From Streptomyces sp. CGMCC 4.7035 (GTDB lineage Bacteria; Actinomycetota; Actinomycetes; Streptomycetales; Streptomycetaceae): a DNA stretch of 64,000 nt. The DNA is taken from contig NZ_CP134053.1 in NCBI RefSeq assembly GCF_031583065.1, positions 1,674,001 to 1,738,000 of the forward strand, given 5' to 3'. The translations under genes were made by a program, and so were the position numbers. Below the pieces are notes generated by a model, which did not search any database, was not told the DNA's origin, and worked only from the letters and a program-made list of their open reading frames with translations. The stretch's first letter is position 1. Every line of letters begins with the position of its first letter. Shown here in pieces: positions 1 through 9,300 of this stretch.

Positions 1-503
1 TCGGCGGTGCGGGTCGCCGTCTCCGGGTCCGACTCGGGAGGGAGTTCGCCGCGCGCCGTCGCGCGGGCGCGGCCCTCCAGGACCAGGCGCTTCTGGCGGT
101 CGACGATGGAGGCGCGGATGCGTTCGCGCAGCGCGTCGTCCCGCGTGGACTCCGCCACGACCGCCATCAGGCCGCTCTTGGCCTCCGGGCGACCCAGGAT
201 CGCCGCGAACTGCAGCACCACGCCCTCGATGTCCGCGGCCAGGCTGCCCCGGTCGGGCAGTTCCAGTTCGTCGAAGAGGGCCGCCACCGCGTCCACCACG
301 AGTTCGTTCTTGCCCGCCCAGCGGCGGTAGAGGGTCGTCTTCGCGACCCCTGCCCGCGTCGCCACGTCCCCCAGCGTGAGCTTCGACCAGCCCAGCTCGA
401 CCAGCGCCTCCCGCGTCGCCGCCAGGATCGCGGCGTCCGCGGCGGCGCTCCGCGGGCGCCCCGTACGGGCGGCGGGCGTGCTGCTCTGCATGTCAGCGAC
501 CAT
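1..503 (-). CDS. TetR-family transcriptional regulator, C-terminus cut by window edge
   Basis: A minus-strand frame is open from an ATG at 503 (a second in-frame ATG lies at 491) to the window edge, giving about 167 residues. Residues about 20-60 form a typical TetR DNA-binding domain with the recognition stretch GVAKTTLYRRWAGKNELV. After it comes the start of a helical ligand-binding domain, whose end lies outside the window. The gene is divergent from the thioredoxin/TPR gene. The space between them holds four CTTC-N4-GAAG-like repeats that are good candidates for its own operator. The family is clear; the ligand and targets cannot be read. Confidence 0.85.
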   Translation of the reverse strand, partial: MVADMQSSTPAARTGRPRSAAADAAILAATREALVELGWSKLTLGDVATRAGVAKTTLYRRWAGKNELVVDAVAALFDELELPDRGSLAADIEGVVLQFAAILGRPEAKSGLMAVVAESTRDDALRERIRASIVDRQKRLVLEGRARATARGELPPESDPETATRTA

Positions 504-529
504 ATCCGGCGATGTCGGCGGCCAGGTCC

Positions 530-618
530 GTGCTTCCCGCGAAGCGGTCATGTCTGTGCTTCCCGTGAAGTGGCCATGTCTGTGCTTCCTGTGAATCCGT
601 GCTTCCTGTGAAGTGGTG
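530..618. promoter_or_regulatory. Tandem repeat array, putative TetR operator cluster
   Basis: Four imperfect copies of a unit beginning GTGCTTCCYGYGAA start at about 530, 556, 582 and 599. Copies one and two are 26 bases long. Copies one, two and four contain the dyad CTTC-N4-GAAG; copy three ends in GAAT. The array sits between the divergent tetR and thioredoxin/TPR genes, just upstream of the tetR start. Operator function is inferred from position and symmetry. Confidence 0.45.
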
Positions 619-665
619 AGGGAGATCACCGGCGGACGGGGCACGGCGCCCCTCGCGGGCAGTTA

Positions 666-682
666 CGCTACGACCCGTAGCG
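666..682. promoter_or_regulatory. Perfect 7-bp inverted repeat upstream of thioredoxin/TPR gene
   Basis: CGCTACG and CGTAGCG flank a 3-base spacer, about 80 bases upstream of the downstream start codon. It could be an operator. No regulator can be assigned. Confidence 0.35.
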
Positions 683-760
683 AAAGCGTCGGCCCGCACC
701 TTGGGGAACGGCTGTCACCACGCTTTTCACAGCGGCGCAGGAAAGGGGGAGGATGTACTC

Positions 761-1735
761 ATGCAGCCACGGAACATGTCCATGAGCGGAGTCGTCGACC
801 TCGCCGCAGTGAAGGCCGCCCAGGAGGCCAAGGCGAAGGCGGAGCAGGCGCGCGCCGAAACGGCCCGGCAGGGCGGGGGAGGGGCGGTCTCCCCCGCCGA
901 CCTCGTCATCGACGTCGACGAGGCGGGGTTCGAGCTCGACGTACTGCAGCGGTCCACCGAGGTGCCCGTCGTCATCGACTTCTGGGCCGAGTGGTGCCAG
1001 CCCTGCAAGCAGCTGAGCCCGGTCCTGGAGCGCCTGGCCGTCGAGTACGACGGCCGGTTCGTGCTCGCCAAGATCGACGTCGACGCCAACCAGATGCTGA
1101 TGCAGCAGTTCGGCATCCAGGGGATCCCGGCCGTCTTCGCCGTCGTCGCCGGCCAGGCGCTGCCCCTCTTCCAGGGTGCCGCCCCCGAGGAGCAGATCCG
1201 CGCGACCCTCGACCAGCTCGTCCAGGTCGCCGAGCAGCGCTTCGGGCTGACCGGTCTGACCGTCGACCCCGACGCCGAGCCGGGCGGCGCCCAGGCGACC
1301 CCCCAGGTACCGGCAGGCCCCTATGACGCCTTGCTCGAAGCCGCCGTACAGGCCCTGGACGCGGGCGACTTGGGTGGCGCGGTCCAGGCGTACAAGAACG
1401 TGCTGAGCGACGACCCGGGCAACACGGAGGCCAAGCTGGGCCTCGCCCAGGCCGAGTTGCTGCAGCGGGTGCGGGACCTGGACCCGCAGCAGGTGCGCAA
1501 GGAAGCCGCCGAGAAGCCCGGTGACGTACCGGCACAGATCGCCGCGGCGGACCTGGATCTGGTGGGTGGACATGTGGAGGACGCGTTCGGGCGGCTCATC
1601 GACACCGTGAGGCGCACGGCGGGGGACGACCGGGACGCCGCGCGGCTGCGGCTGCTGGAACTCTTCGAGGTGGTCGGTGCCGACGACCCGCGCGTGACCG
1701 CGGCGCGCAGGGCGCTCGCTCGGGCTCTGTTCTGA
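761..1735 (+). CDS. Thioredoxin-fold/TPR protein, YbbN (CnoX)-like
   Basis: This 324-residue protein has a thioredoxin domain at about residues 45-150 with the active-site motif WCQPC (Cys79 and Cys82). A helical tetratricopeptide-like region follows at about 190-324. The architecture matches YbbN/CnoX co-chaperones, which hold oxidised proteins for chaperones. Here both cysteines remain, so oxidoreductase activity is also possible. The ATG at 761 is chosen because GGGGGAGG lies about 8 bases upstream; the frame stays open to 701 but without a good site. It is monocistronic, divergent from tetR, and probably cytoplasmic since no signal peptide is seen. Confidence 0.88.
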   Translation: MQPRNMSMSGVVDLAAVKAAQEAKAKAEQARAETARQGGGGAVSPADLVIDVDEAGFELDVLQRSTEVPVVIDFWAEWCQPCKQLSPVLERLAVEYDGRFVLAKIDVDANQMLMQQFGIQGIPAVFAVVAGQALPLFQGAAPEEQIRATLDQLVQVAEQRFGLTGLTVDPDAEPGGAQATPQVPAGPYDALLEAAVQALDAGDLGGAVQAYKNVLSDDPGNTEAKLGLAQAELLQRVRDLDPQQVRKEAAEKPGDVPAQIAAADLDLVGGHVEDAFGRLIDTVRRTAGDDRDAARLRLLELFEVVGADDPRVTAARRALARALF

Positions 1736-1797
1736 CCAGTTGCTAAACACTCGGGCTTGTGATGCCCGGGTGAAAGATTTGCCGACAGGGGTACATC

Positions 1798-1835
1798 GCG
1801 GCCGCGCTTTACCAAATCTTGGTAATCGCGGCCGC
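1798..1835. promoter_or_regulatory. Compound palindrome centred on TACCAA-ATC-TTGGTA
   Basis: A perfect inner dyad (1810-1824) is flanked by outer arms GCGGCCGCG (1798-1806) and CGCGGCCGC (1827-1835). It could be a regulator site or, on RNA, a terminator-like hairpin for the thioredoxin/TPR gene ending at 1735. No T-run follows, so a binding site is slightly favoured. Confidence 0.4.
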
Positions 1836-1837
1836 TG

Positions 1838-1982
1838 TTACTGGGAGTAAGACGGGCCCCTTGCTCTGTCAGGTTCTGTCCGCACTTCAACCGTTTCGCC
1901 ATCTCCCTTTATGCCACGAAGAGTTGCCGATCGATACCGGCGGGTCGTTGTTCGGTTATCCGGCCGTTACTAGCGAGTAACG
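1838..1982. promoter_or_regulatory. Two related TTACT...AGTAA palindromes
   Basis: TTACTGGGAGTAA lies at 1838-1850 and TTACTAGCGAGTAA at 1967-1980. The second extends to a perfect 7-bp arm pair, CGTTACT and AGTAACG (1965-1982). The same half-site twice in one control region suggests a dimeric regulator, plausibly TetR-type, acting on the DUF6230-DUF6114 operon. The regulator's identity is not visible. Confidence 0.45.
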
Positions 1983-2357
1983 AACCCCCTTGCGGGGGCG
2001 GCGAGAATGCACCACGATCGGCCACGCTCGGTCCATCGCCGTACCCGACAGCCAGCCGGGGCAACGGATTTTTCGTGGGTCCCCACCGAGCAGGAGCCGG
2101 CGGCAGTGGCGCCGGGTCCTGGACAGGGGGGTCTCCGCTGCGGCGGAGCCTGTCCGGCAGGTTGTGCGTGATGCGTGTCAGGCGCGACCAGTGGTTGTCG
2201 CTCGGGGGTGATCGCCGGTGATTCGGGCGCGGTTGGCGCCTTCGAGCGCGGGCGCTCTCCTTCCCGAGGACGTAGCACTTCTCCCATCCCTGCCCGGCTG
2301 AGCCGCCGAACGGTAGCGAGCTGGGGCCAGGAGATGTACGTCCGAGAAGGAGGAAAT

Positions 2358-2999
2358 ATGGAGTCCCAGGTGCGTGGCGGGACCAGATGGAAGCGGTTCG
2401 CTGTGGTCATGGTGCCCAGCGTTGCCGCGGCCGCAGCGATCGGTGTCGGGCTCGCGCAGGGTGCGCTGGCCGCGTCGTTCAGCGTTTCCGGCCAGGAGTT
2501 CAAGGTGTCGGCCGGGCATCTGCACGGTGACGGCTTCGCCCAGTACGGCGGTATCGACACCGGCTACACGTCGACCGACGGGAAGACCAAGACGGTCCGT
2601 CCGGTCGCGATCTCGTCGTTCGAGAACGCGACCATCACGAAGATGTGCCAGTCGGTCAAGACGGAGATCCCCCTCATAGGGAAGACGATCTACCTCCGTC
2701 TCGACGCGGGGCCGGACGACAATCACAAGGTCGAGGCCACGAACCTCTACATCGATGTCGCCCAGCTCGACGCCGACGCGCAGTTCAACAACATCGACAT
2801 CGGCGTCGCGGTCCAGGACAAGACCAGGGGCCCTGCGGTCAAGGACAAGACCGTGCTGCCGGGCGGCTTCGCCCAGCAGGCGGAGTCGGCCGACCTCTAC
2901 GGCGTCGAGCAGACGGCGTGGGCGACCACGGCCGGCACCTTCAAGCTCAATGGCCTGAAGATGCGTCTTGGTACGGACCCCAAGATGGAGTGCTACTGA
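2358..2999 (+). CDS. DUF6230 family secreted protein
   Basis: This 213-residue protein has a basic N-terminus, a hydrophobic segment (about residues 13-35) and an AxA-type cleavage region near GALAASF. The mature part of about 175 residues is beta-rich. It matches the actinobacterial DUF6230 family, often mislabelled cholesterol esterase, although no GxSxG serine hydrolase motif is present. The start is set by AAGGAGGA seven bases before the ATG. It is followed by DUF6114 and a large secreted protein, the usual Streptomyces grouping. The function is unknown; a cell-envelope role is inferred from the context. Confidence 0.85.
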   Translation: MESQVRGGTRWKRFAVVMVPSVAAAAAIGVGLAQGALAASFSVSGQEFKVSAGHLHGDGFAQYGGIDTGYTSTDGKTKTVRPVAISSFENATITKMCQSVKTEIPLIGKTIYLRLDAGPDDNHKVEATNLYIDVAQLDADAQFNNIDIGVAVQDKTRGPAVKDKTVLPGGFAQQAESADLYGVEQTAWATTAGTFKLNGLKMRLGTDPKMECY

Positions 3000-3045
3000 C
3001 GGCTTCCGTCACAGGGGTGTCCTGGGGTGACTGAGGTCCCCCACG

Positions 3046-3075
3046 GGGGCGGGGAAGTAGTCGCTTCTCCGCCCC
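3046..3075 (+). terminator. GC hairpin between DUF6230 and DUF6114 genes
   Basis: GGGGCGGGGAAG and CTTCTCCGCCCC pair over 11 of 12 positions around a 6-base loop. No T-run follows, so it may be a partial terminator or an RNA-stability hairpin that sets different expression of the two genes. Confidence 0.4.
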
Positions 3076-3189
3076 ACGGGCCCGGCTGGACCGTGCGTCG
3101 GGCACATTCACAGACTCACACATTCCGGCTTCTCCACACCTACGGCCGAGCCGGTACGTACTTCCACCGGACCCAGGGAGCTGTTTTCC

Positions 3190-3774
3190 ATGAGTGCCGA
3201 GACTCCGGTCCAGAGCGCCGGGAACTTCACCCGGTTGCGTCTGCGATTCCGTGACTGGCGGGGCAGCCGGCCGTTCTGGGCAGGTGTGTTCACCCTGCTC
3301 GGCGGGGTGCCGATCGCCTACTTCCCTTATGCCACCCTGAAGCTGGGCACCATGTCGATCGCCATGGCGACCACCGCGGGTGCTGGCTCCCTCATCATCG
3401 GTGTCCTCCTATTTACGCTGGGCCTGACCATGTGGTTCCAGCAGGCGACGCGCATCTTCGCCGGTGTCGCGGCGATCATCCTCGGTCTCGTGTCCCTGGT
3501 GGTCTCCAACATCGGCGGCTTCATCATCGGCTTCCTGCTCTCGCTGATCGGCGGCGCGCTCGCCGTTTCCTGGGTGCCGGTTAAGCCGAAGGCCGAGGGG
3601 GCCGGAGGGCAGCAAGCCGGATGGGGTCCTGCGGGGGACGGCGTCGCGGAAACCGCTCCTGAGGGCGCCATCGGTCAGCCGGGCCTGCCGAATGCTCCGT
3701 ATGAGCCGGCCGACGGTGGTGCGGGGCACGGCGTCCCGGCCGAAGACGCCAACGGAGGGCACCGTGTCGGCTGA
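3190..3774 (+). CDS. DUF6114 family integral membrane protein
   Basis: This 194-residue protein has four predicted membrane helices: about residues 26-46 (FWAGVFTLLGGVPIAYF), 50-75, 80-100 and 102-125. A hydrophilic Gly/Ala-rich tail follows. This matches DUF6114, the usual partner of DUF6230. The next gene starts on a GTG at 3764 inside this gene's end, so the two are probably translationally coupled. The biochemical role is unknown. Confidence 0.85.
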   Translation: MSAETPVQSAGNFTRLRLRFRDWRGSRPFWAGVFTLLGGVPIAYFPYATLKLGTMSIAMATTAGAGSLIIGVLLFTLGLTMWFQQATRIFAGVAAIILGLVSLVVSNIGGFIIGFLLSLIGGALAVSWVPVKPKAEGAGGQQAGWGPAGDGVAETAPEGAIGQPGLPNAPYEPADGGAGHGVPAEDANGGHRVG

Positions 3775-5077
3775 CGAGGCCCGCGACAAGAGCTCCGCGG
3801 CCCCGGCACAGGCCAAAACGGGCCCGCGCCACGCGGCCCCCAGGAAGCCGCTGTTCACCAGGTTCCACGTGCCGGCCGGCAAAGCGATGGCCCTGGCGGC
3901 GATGCCGACGGCGGTCCTCATGGGGATGGGGTTCACGCCGACGCTGGCCCGTGCCGACGACCACTCGCCCGCGAAGAGCTTGACGGTCGACGAGTACCAG
4001 AAGTGCGTGGAGGCGGTGGACGGCTCCCAGGATTCCAAGGACGCCTCGACCACGCCGTCGCCGACCGCCTCGGCGAGCGCGTCGAAGTCCGCCGATACGG
4101 CAGAGCCGACGCCCTCGGCCTCCGCCAACAGCGGGTCGGACAAGACCTCTTCGTCGGATTCAGGTTCCGACGACAAGGCCACGCCCAAGCCGTCCGCGTC
4201 CTCGTCCTCCGCGAGTTCCTCGGACACGTCGTCGGGCAGCGGTACGTCCCCGGCGAGCCCGTCCGCCTCCGCGAGCGGCAGCAACGTGCTGGAGGACATC
4301 GGCAACGCGATCAAGGACATCTTCACGCCCGGCGACAGCTCGTCGGCGAGCGCGTCCACCACGCCGTCCCCCTCGGCCTCCGCGTCTGCGACGCAGGAGA
4401 CCAAGGACACGAAGGACACGTCCGACACCGTCAAGGACACGACCAAGAAGGTCACCGATACGGTCAAGGACGCCGTGAAGGACACGACGGACACGGCAAC
4501 GAAGGCGGCCTCCAGGGCCACCGAGGCGGCGAGTGACGCCGTGAAGTCGGCGGAGTCCGCCACCGCGAGCCCGTCCGCGAGCGCCACCACCTCCGCGGAG
4601 GACTGCCCCGCGGCGACCGACGACGAGAGCGGCGTCGAGAAGATCGTGGCCCTGCCCGACGCCCCCTGGCGCCTGGAAGCCAGTTCGCTGACGCTCAAGG
4701 GCGCCGACTACCAGGGCATCGTCAAGGTGCGCACCGCGAACGGCACCATCAAGAAGGTCCTGAAGTACGTCATCTCGGACGGCACCGACATCGGCGACCT
4801 GCATCAGCTCGTCGATGGCCCGAACGGCGTGACGTACCACGTCCAGGCCGCCAGGGGCTCGCACTCGACCATCACCGGCGGCAAGACGGTGATGTACACG
4901 GAGAGCATCTCCGGCAACCTGCTCGGACTGATCCCGCTCACGTTCACCCCGGACAACCCGCCACCGCTGAACATCCCGCTGATCTACTTCACGAACGTGA
5001 AGGTCACCCAGGCCGGCCAGTTCGGCGGCACGCTGACGATCCCCGGCATGCGCCAGTACACCACCGGCACGAGCTGA
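3764..5077 (+). CDS. Secreted Ser/Ala/Lys-rich protein of the DUF6230-DUF6114 operon
   Basis: The start is taken as the GTG at 3764, with GGAGGG seven bases upstream, inside the end of the DUF6114 gene. The 437-residue product has a basic N-terminus and a hydrophobic signal segment (about residues 38-65, ending LARADD). A long low-complexity region (about 95-290) follows, rich in SAS, SPSAS and KDTxDT repeats. The C-terminal folded domain of about 145 residues is beta-rich with the stretch LKGADYQGIVKVRTANG. The repeat region looks like a wall-spanning or coiled stalk (KDTTKKVTDTVKDAVKDT has heptad-like spacing). No enzyme motif is seen. It is likely exported and acts with DUF6230 and DUF6114. 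Confidence 0.8.
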   Translation: MSADEARDKSSAAPAQAKTGPRHAAPRKPLFTRFHVPAGKAMALAAMPTAVLMGMGFTPTLARADDHSPAKSLTVDEYQKCVEAVDGSQDSKDASTTPSPTASASASKSADTAEPTPSASANSGSDKTSSSDSGSDDKATPKPSASSSSASSSDTSSGSGTSPASPSASASGSNVLEDIGNAIKDIFTPGDSSSASASTTPSPSASASATQETKDTKDTSDTVKDTTKKVTDTVKDAVKDTTDTATKAASRATEAASDAVKSAESATASPSASATTSAEDCPAATDDESGVEKIVALPDAPWRLEASSLTLKGADYQGIVKVRTANGTIKKVLKYVISDGTDIGDLHQLVDGPNGVTYHVQAARGSHSTITGGKTVMYTESISGNLLGLIPLTFTPDNPPPLNIPLIYFTNVKVTQAGQFGGTLTIPGMRQYTTGTS

Positions 5078-5112
5078 GCAGCTCTCAAGACCCGTCCGGG
5101 AGCCGCACAAAG

Positions 5113-5166
5113 GCTGTGGCCCGGTCCCTCATTTACTAAGGGGGCCGGGCCGCAGCATTTTTGAAA
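5113..5166 (+). terminator. Rho-independent terminator after the DUF6230 operon
   Basis: GCTGTGGCCCGGTCCC pairs imperfectly with GGGGGCCGGGCCGCAGC around an AT-rich loop, followed by ATTTTT. It lies 36 bases after the operon's last stop codon. Confidence 0.8.
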
Positions 5167-5332
5167 AGCGTTTACAAGTTTCACAACTCTCTCATAAAGT
5201 GACCGTTGCCGTGAGCATGACCAGCTGCGGCTCGGGGGTGGCACTGGGGCATCACGGTCGACGCGTGAGGCGTCGACGTGTGCGTGTGCGACGCCCCCGT
5301 CGACCACACCACTGAGGGGGACTTCGCACTCC

Positions 5333-6268
5333 ATGTTCACTCTCGTCAGTCGCTCGGTGCGCCAGGCAGCGGCGGTCGCGGCCGTACTCGCCGCGAGCGC
5401 CGTACTGGCGGTGACGGCGACGAAGGCCGCACCGATCTCGTCGTCTGCACCGGACCCCGCCCAGGCGGGCCACGCCGATAAGGCACCACTGATCCAGCAG
5501 GCAGCCGGGGAGGGCAGCGGGCTGTTCCCGCTCATCACCCGGGACAAGAACGGCCGTCTCTTCGACTACGAACCCAAGGGCACCGGCGGATTCGCCGCCA
5601 GGTTCGACCTGGGCGGCGGCTACGCCGACGCGACCGCACTCACCCAGGCCAACATCTCCGCCAACCTCACCGGCACCGACCTCTACGCCGTCATCGACGG
5701 CATGCTCTACTACACGGCCGAGCGCGGCAACGACACCAAGGTGCTCGGCGGAGGCTGGGACGCCTACAACCTGCTCGTGTCGGTGGACAACATGGGTGGC
5801 ACCGCGCATCCCGACCTGCTCGCCCGGGACAAGGACGGCGCGCTCTGGCTCTACCAGGGCAAGGCCGACGGGACCCTTGCCGCCAGGGTCCGCGCCGGCA
5901 CGGGCGGCTGGAACGGCATGGACGAGCTCACCGGCCGCGGCGACTACACCGGCGACGGCAAGGCCGACCTCGTCGCGCGTTCCACCACCGGAACGCTCTA
6001 CCTCTACCCGGGTACCGGCAACGCCACCGCCGACGCGGTGGTCGGCACCCGTGTCACGGTCGCCGCGCCCAGCGGCACCGCGTGGAAGGACTACACCGCG
6101 CTCGTCTCGGTCGGCGACAACGACGGCGATGGCAAGTCGGACCTGATCGGCGTGGACAGCGCGGGCGCGCTGTGGCTGTTCAAGGGCACCGGAAAGTCTT
6201 CGGCCCCGTTTGCCGCCCGCACGCAGATCGGCACCGGCGGCTGGACCGCGTACAACCTGCTCTTCTGA
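5333..6268 (+). CDS. Secreted FG-GAP/VCBS-repeat protein
   Basis: This 311-residue protein has a signal peptide (about residues 1-32, ending VTATKAAP). Five or six repeats of a beta-propeller blade follow, each with a calcium-loop-like motif such as YTGDGKADLVARST or NDGDGKSDLIGVDS and a LWLYQGKADG strand. These are typical of FG-GAP/VCBS propellers in Streptomyces secreted proteins. No catalytic domain is attached, so it is probably a binding or adhesion module. GAGGGGGA lies upstream of the ATG. It precedes the toxin gene by 58 bases on the same strand and may be co-transcribed with it. Confidence 0.85.
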   Translation: MFTLVSRSVRQAAAVAAVLAASAVLAVTATKAAPISSSAPDPAQAGHADKAPLIQQAAGEGSGLFPLITRDKNGRLFDYEPKGTGGFAARFDLGGGYADATALTQANISANLTGTDLYAVIDGMLYYTAERGNDTKVLGGGWDAYNLLVSVDNMGGTAHPDLLARDKDGALWLYQGKADGTLAARVRAGTGGWNGMDELTGRGDYTGDGKADLVARSTTGTLYLYPGTGNATADAVVGTRVTVAAPSGTAWKDYTALVSVGDNDGDGKSDLIGVDSAGALWLFKGTGKSSAPFAARTQIGTGGWTAYNLLF

Positions 6269-6326
6269 GCGGTTCCCGCCCTTCCGGCTCCCTTTCTCTT
6301 CTCAGCAGAACGGCTGACATTTCCGC

Positions 6327-9300
6327 ATGCGTACACACGCACGTCCGGCCACACACAGAGGCCGGACCGTATTCGGATCCCCAGGCAGATGGTCCCGGTT
6401 CCTGGCTTCCACGGCCCTGGCCACCGCCACCGCGATCGCGGTGACTGGCGGTCAACTCCCACGCCTGGCCCCCGACAAGACCGACACGACCGCGTCCGCC
6501 ACGGCCGCCGACGACCCCGGCGCCCCTTTCGACCTCAAGAACGCTGAACGCGTCCGCAAGGAGCAGTGCCTCCTCAGCGGCGTCCTGCGCAAGGGCGGCC
6601 CGGCGATGAAGGAGGTCGCCCGGGCCGGTCTCATCGGTACGGAGGAGCAACTGCACACGGCTGCCAATCCGGAGTACTGGAACGGCACACCGCTCCACGC
6701 GGCCTTCGAGAAGGACCGGGCCGCGGCCGACGTCAAGATGGACGAGCTCTGGGGCCGCGCGTATGTGTGGCAGGAGTCTCTTCATGTTGAGCAGCCTCCG
6801 CCCGGTTACTCGTACTCCGGCTTCCAATGGGTGGAGAGCGACGCCAACCCGTTCCGCACCATCAACCTGAGCAGCTGGGTCGCTGACCAGTTCTGGAAGG
6901 ACGAGTCCGACTTCTACGTCGATCCGCACCCGACGGCGAGCAAGGAGTCCGTCGACGCGGCCACGGCGATCTACAACGCCCGCTACTCGGAAGCCACCAA
7001 GGAGAACTACGAGGACCGTAAGGCGTGGGAATGGGAGATGCAGTTCATGCATCCCATGTACGCCGACGACGCGCGCCTCTTCCTCCAGTACGGCGGCTTC
7101 CCCACCAGTGCACCCGACCCGGATTCGATGGAGTTCCGGCTCGACGTAGAAAACCTCAAGGCGCGGTTCGCGTCCTGCGCGTTCACCAACGCGATTGACC
7201 CGCACGGTGTGCTGACCCCGGAACTGGCCGTGGCACACACCGAATGGCAGGACGAACTGGCGGGGCAGAAGACCCAGCGGGACACCATCATCCGGGCCGA
7301 GTCGCAGGCCAATTCCGATCTTTCGACGGCATCTCAGGCGCTCGGCGAGGCGCTCGCCCAGTCACTGATAGCAACCCGGCTGACCGACTGGCAGGCGTAC
7401 TGGACCAAGCAGACGGCGGCCGACCACCCCAACGACTACCCCGAGGCGACCGAGTTCACCCAGGTCCAGAAGTGGATCAGGGACGCCCGGGGCCGGGCGG
7501 CCGGCCGCCTCTTCGTTGCTTCCCGGGCAGCGCTGGACGCCAAGACCCAGGCGGACAAGGTCACCAAGGCCCAGAATGAGGCGTACGCCATCGCCGACCA
7601 GGCCGGTCTGCCGCGCGGCCGGGGGCTGCTCTACGGGCAGCAGGCCGCGCAGGTCACCAAGGCGTCCGCGGCCGCCGCGCAGGCGGCGGCGAAGGCCGTT
7701 GAGACCGCCTTCAACGCGACCCGCGCCTCAGCCGCCGACAGCAAGACGCTGAACGATCTGGCCAACACCCAGGCACACGCCACGAAGGCCGAGTTCCGGC
7801 GCAAGGCCGCTCAGGAGGCCGAGGCCCAGGCGAAGGCCGCCGCCGAGGGCGCCGCCGCGCAGGCCCAGGAGGCTGCGAAGCACGCGGCCGAGGCAAAGGC
7901 CGCCGAGAACAAGGCGGAGGCTGCCGAGAAGACCGCCAAGGACGCGGCCGCCGACGCCAAGGCAAAGCGCCAGAAGGCCGAGGCCGAGCGCGACTACGCC
8001 AAGTCGCAGAAGGAACTGGCCGAGGCGGAGCGCAACAAGGCCCAGGACGCCGAGACGCGCGCGCAGTCCCAGCGGCAGGTTGCGGCCGACAAGCTGTCCG
8101 ACGCGCAGGCCGCCGGTAAGACGGCGGCCGAGAAGAAGGACGGCGCGCTGGCGGCCGAGCGCAGGGCGACGAGGGCGCGTGACGGCGCGCTGGCCGCCGA
8201 GGAGCGCAGGGACAGCCTCGTCGCGAAAGCCGACGCAGCGGAGGCGCTGCTCGCCGCTGTGGACGGCACGGCGGACGCCATCGAGGCCCGTCAGGCCGCG
8301 ACCAAGGCGCGGGCGGCAGCCGACGATGCCACCACCGCGGCTACCGCGGCACGCAAGGCGGCGGACGAGGCCACCGAGGCGGCTACCGAGGCACGCGCGG
8401 CCGCGACCCGCGCCGAAGGGGCGGCGAAGCGCGCCCAGGCGGCGGCGGACGCCGCGAAGCGTGACGTTGCCATCACCGAGGCCGCGGTGAAGAAGGCCCA
8501 CGCGGCCGCCGCCGACGCCATCGCTGCGGCCCAGGCGGCCAAATGGAACGCGATTGCCGCGAAGGCGGAGGCGGAGACCGCTCAAAAGGCGGCTGCCAAG
8601 GCCCGGGGCGACGCCACAGTCGCCCGCTCCGAGGCTGCACTCGCCGGCGCCGATTCGATCCGCGCCGCGGGCCACGCCTACGCCACCGCGCAGGCCGCCT
8701 CAGCGGCCCGTGACTCGGCGGCCCAGGTGGTCAAGCCGGCCAACGACGCCATCGAACTCGGGTCCCCGTACGCGGAGACCGACTCCTCGGCGGGCCTCGC
8801 CGTGCTGACGGGCCAGGCTTCGAAGACGGCCGCGCAGCAGCAGGTAGCGGTCGCCAAGGCGAAGGCGGAGCAGGCTGCGAAGGCCGCAGCCGAGGCCAAG
8901 GCACTGGCTGCCAAGGCGGACGCCGATGCCAAGGCGGCAGCCGAGGCCGCGGCCAACGCGGCCGACTATGCGGCAAGCGCCACCAAGTCCGCGGCCGAGG
9001 CCCAGGCATCGTCCGAAGCGGCGGACGCCTCCGCCAAGGCGGCGAAGAAGGCCGAGGCCAACACCGTCGAGTACAACCGGCAGGCCACCGAGGACGCCGA
9101 CGCGGCCCAGAAGGCGGCCACCTCGGCCGACGACTACGCCACGCAGGCCGACTCCGCCGCCACGGACGCCGAGCGGGACGCGGCGAGCGCCCGGGGTGCG
9201 GCCGACGCGGCGGAGGCCGACGCGTCCACCGCGCGCGGCGTCGCCGACCAGGCCGAGAAGGACGCGGCCACGGCCGAGGCCGCCGCGGCCAACTCCCGCA

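Larger units (their letters stand above)
1736..2357. other. Long non-coding control region upstream of DUF6230 operon
   Basis: No convincing gene lies in these 622 bases; the short frames have poor codon use and no ribosome binding site. The first 250 bases hold three dyads, annotated separately. The rest is probably promoter and leader for the DUF6230 gene. Confidence 0.6.

Noticed and set aside
1209..1735. Separate gene for the TPR part of the thioredoxin protein
   Set aside because: The frame is continuous and the fusion is known from YbbN-like proteins.
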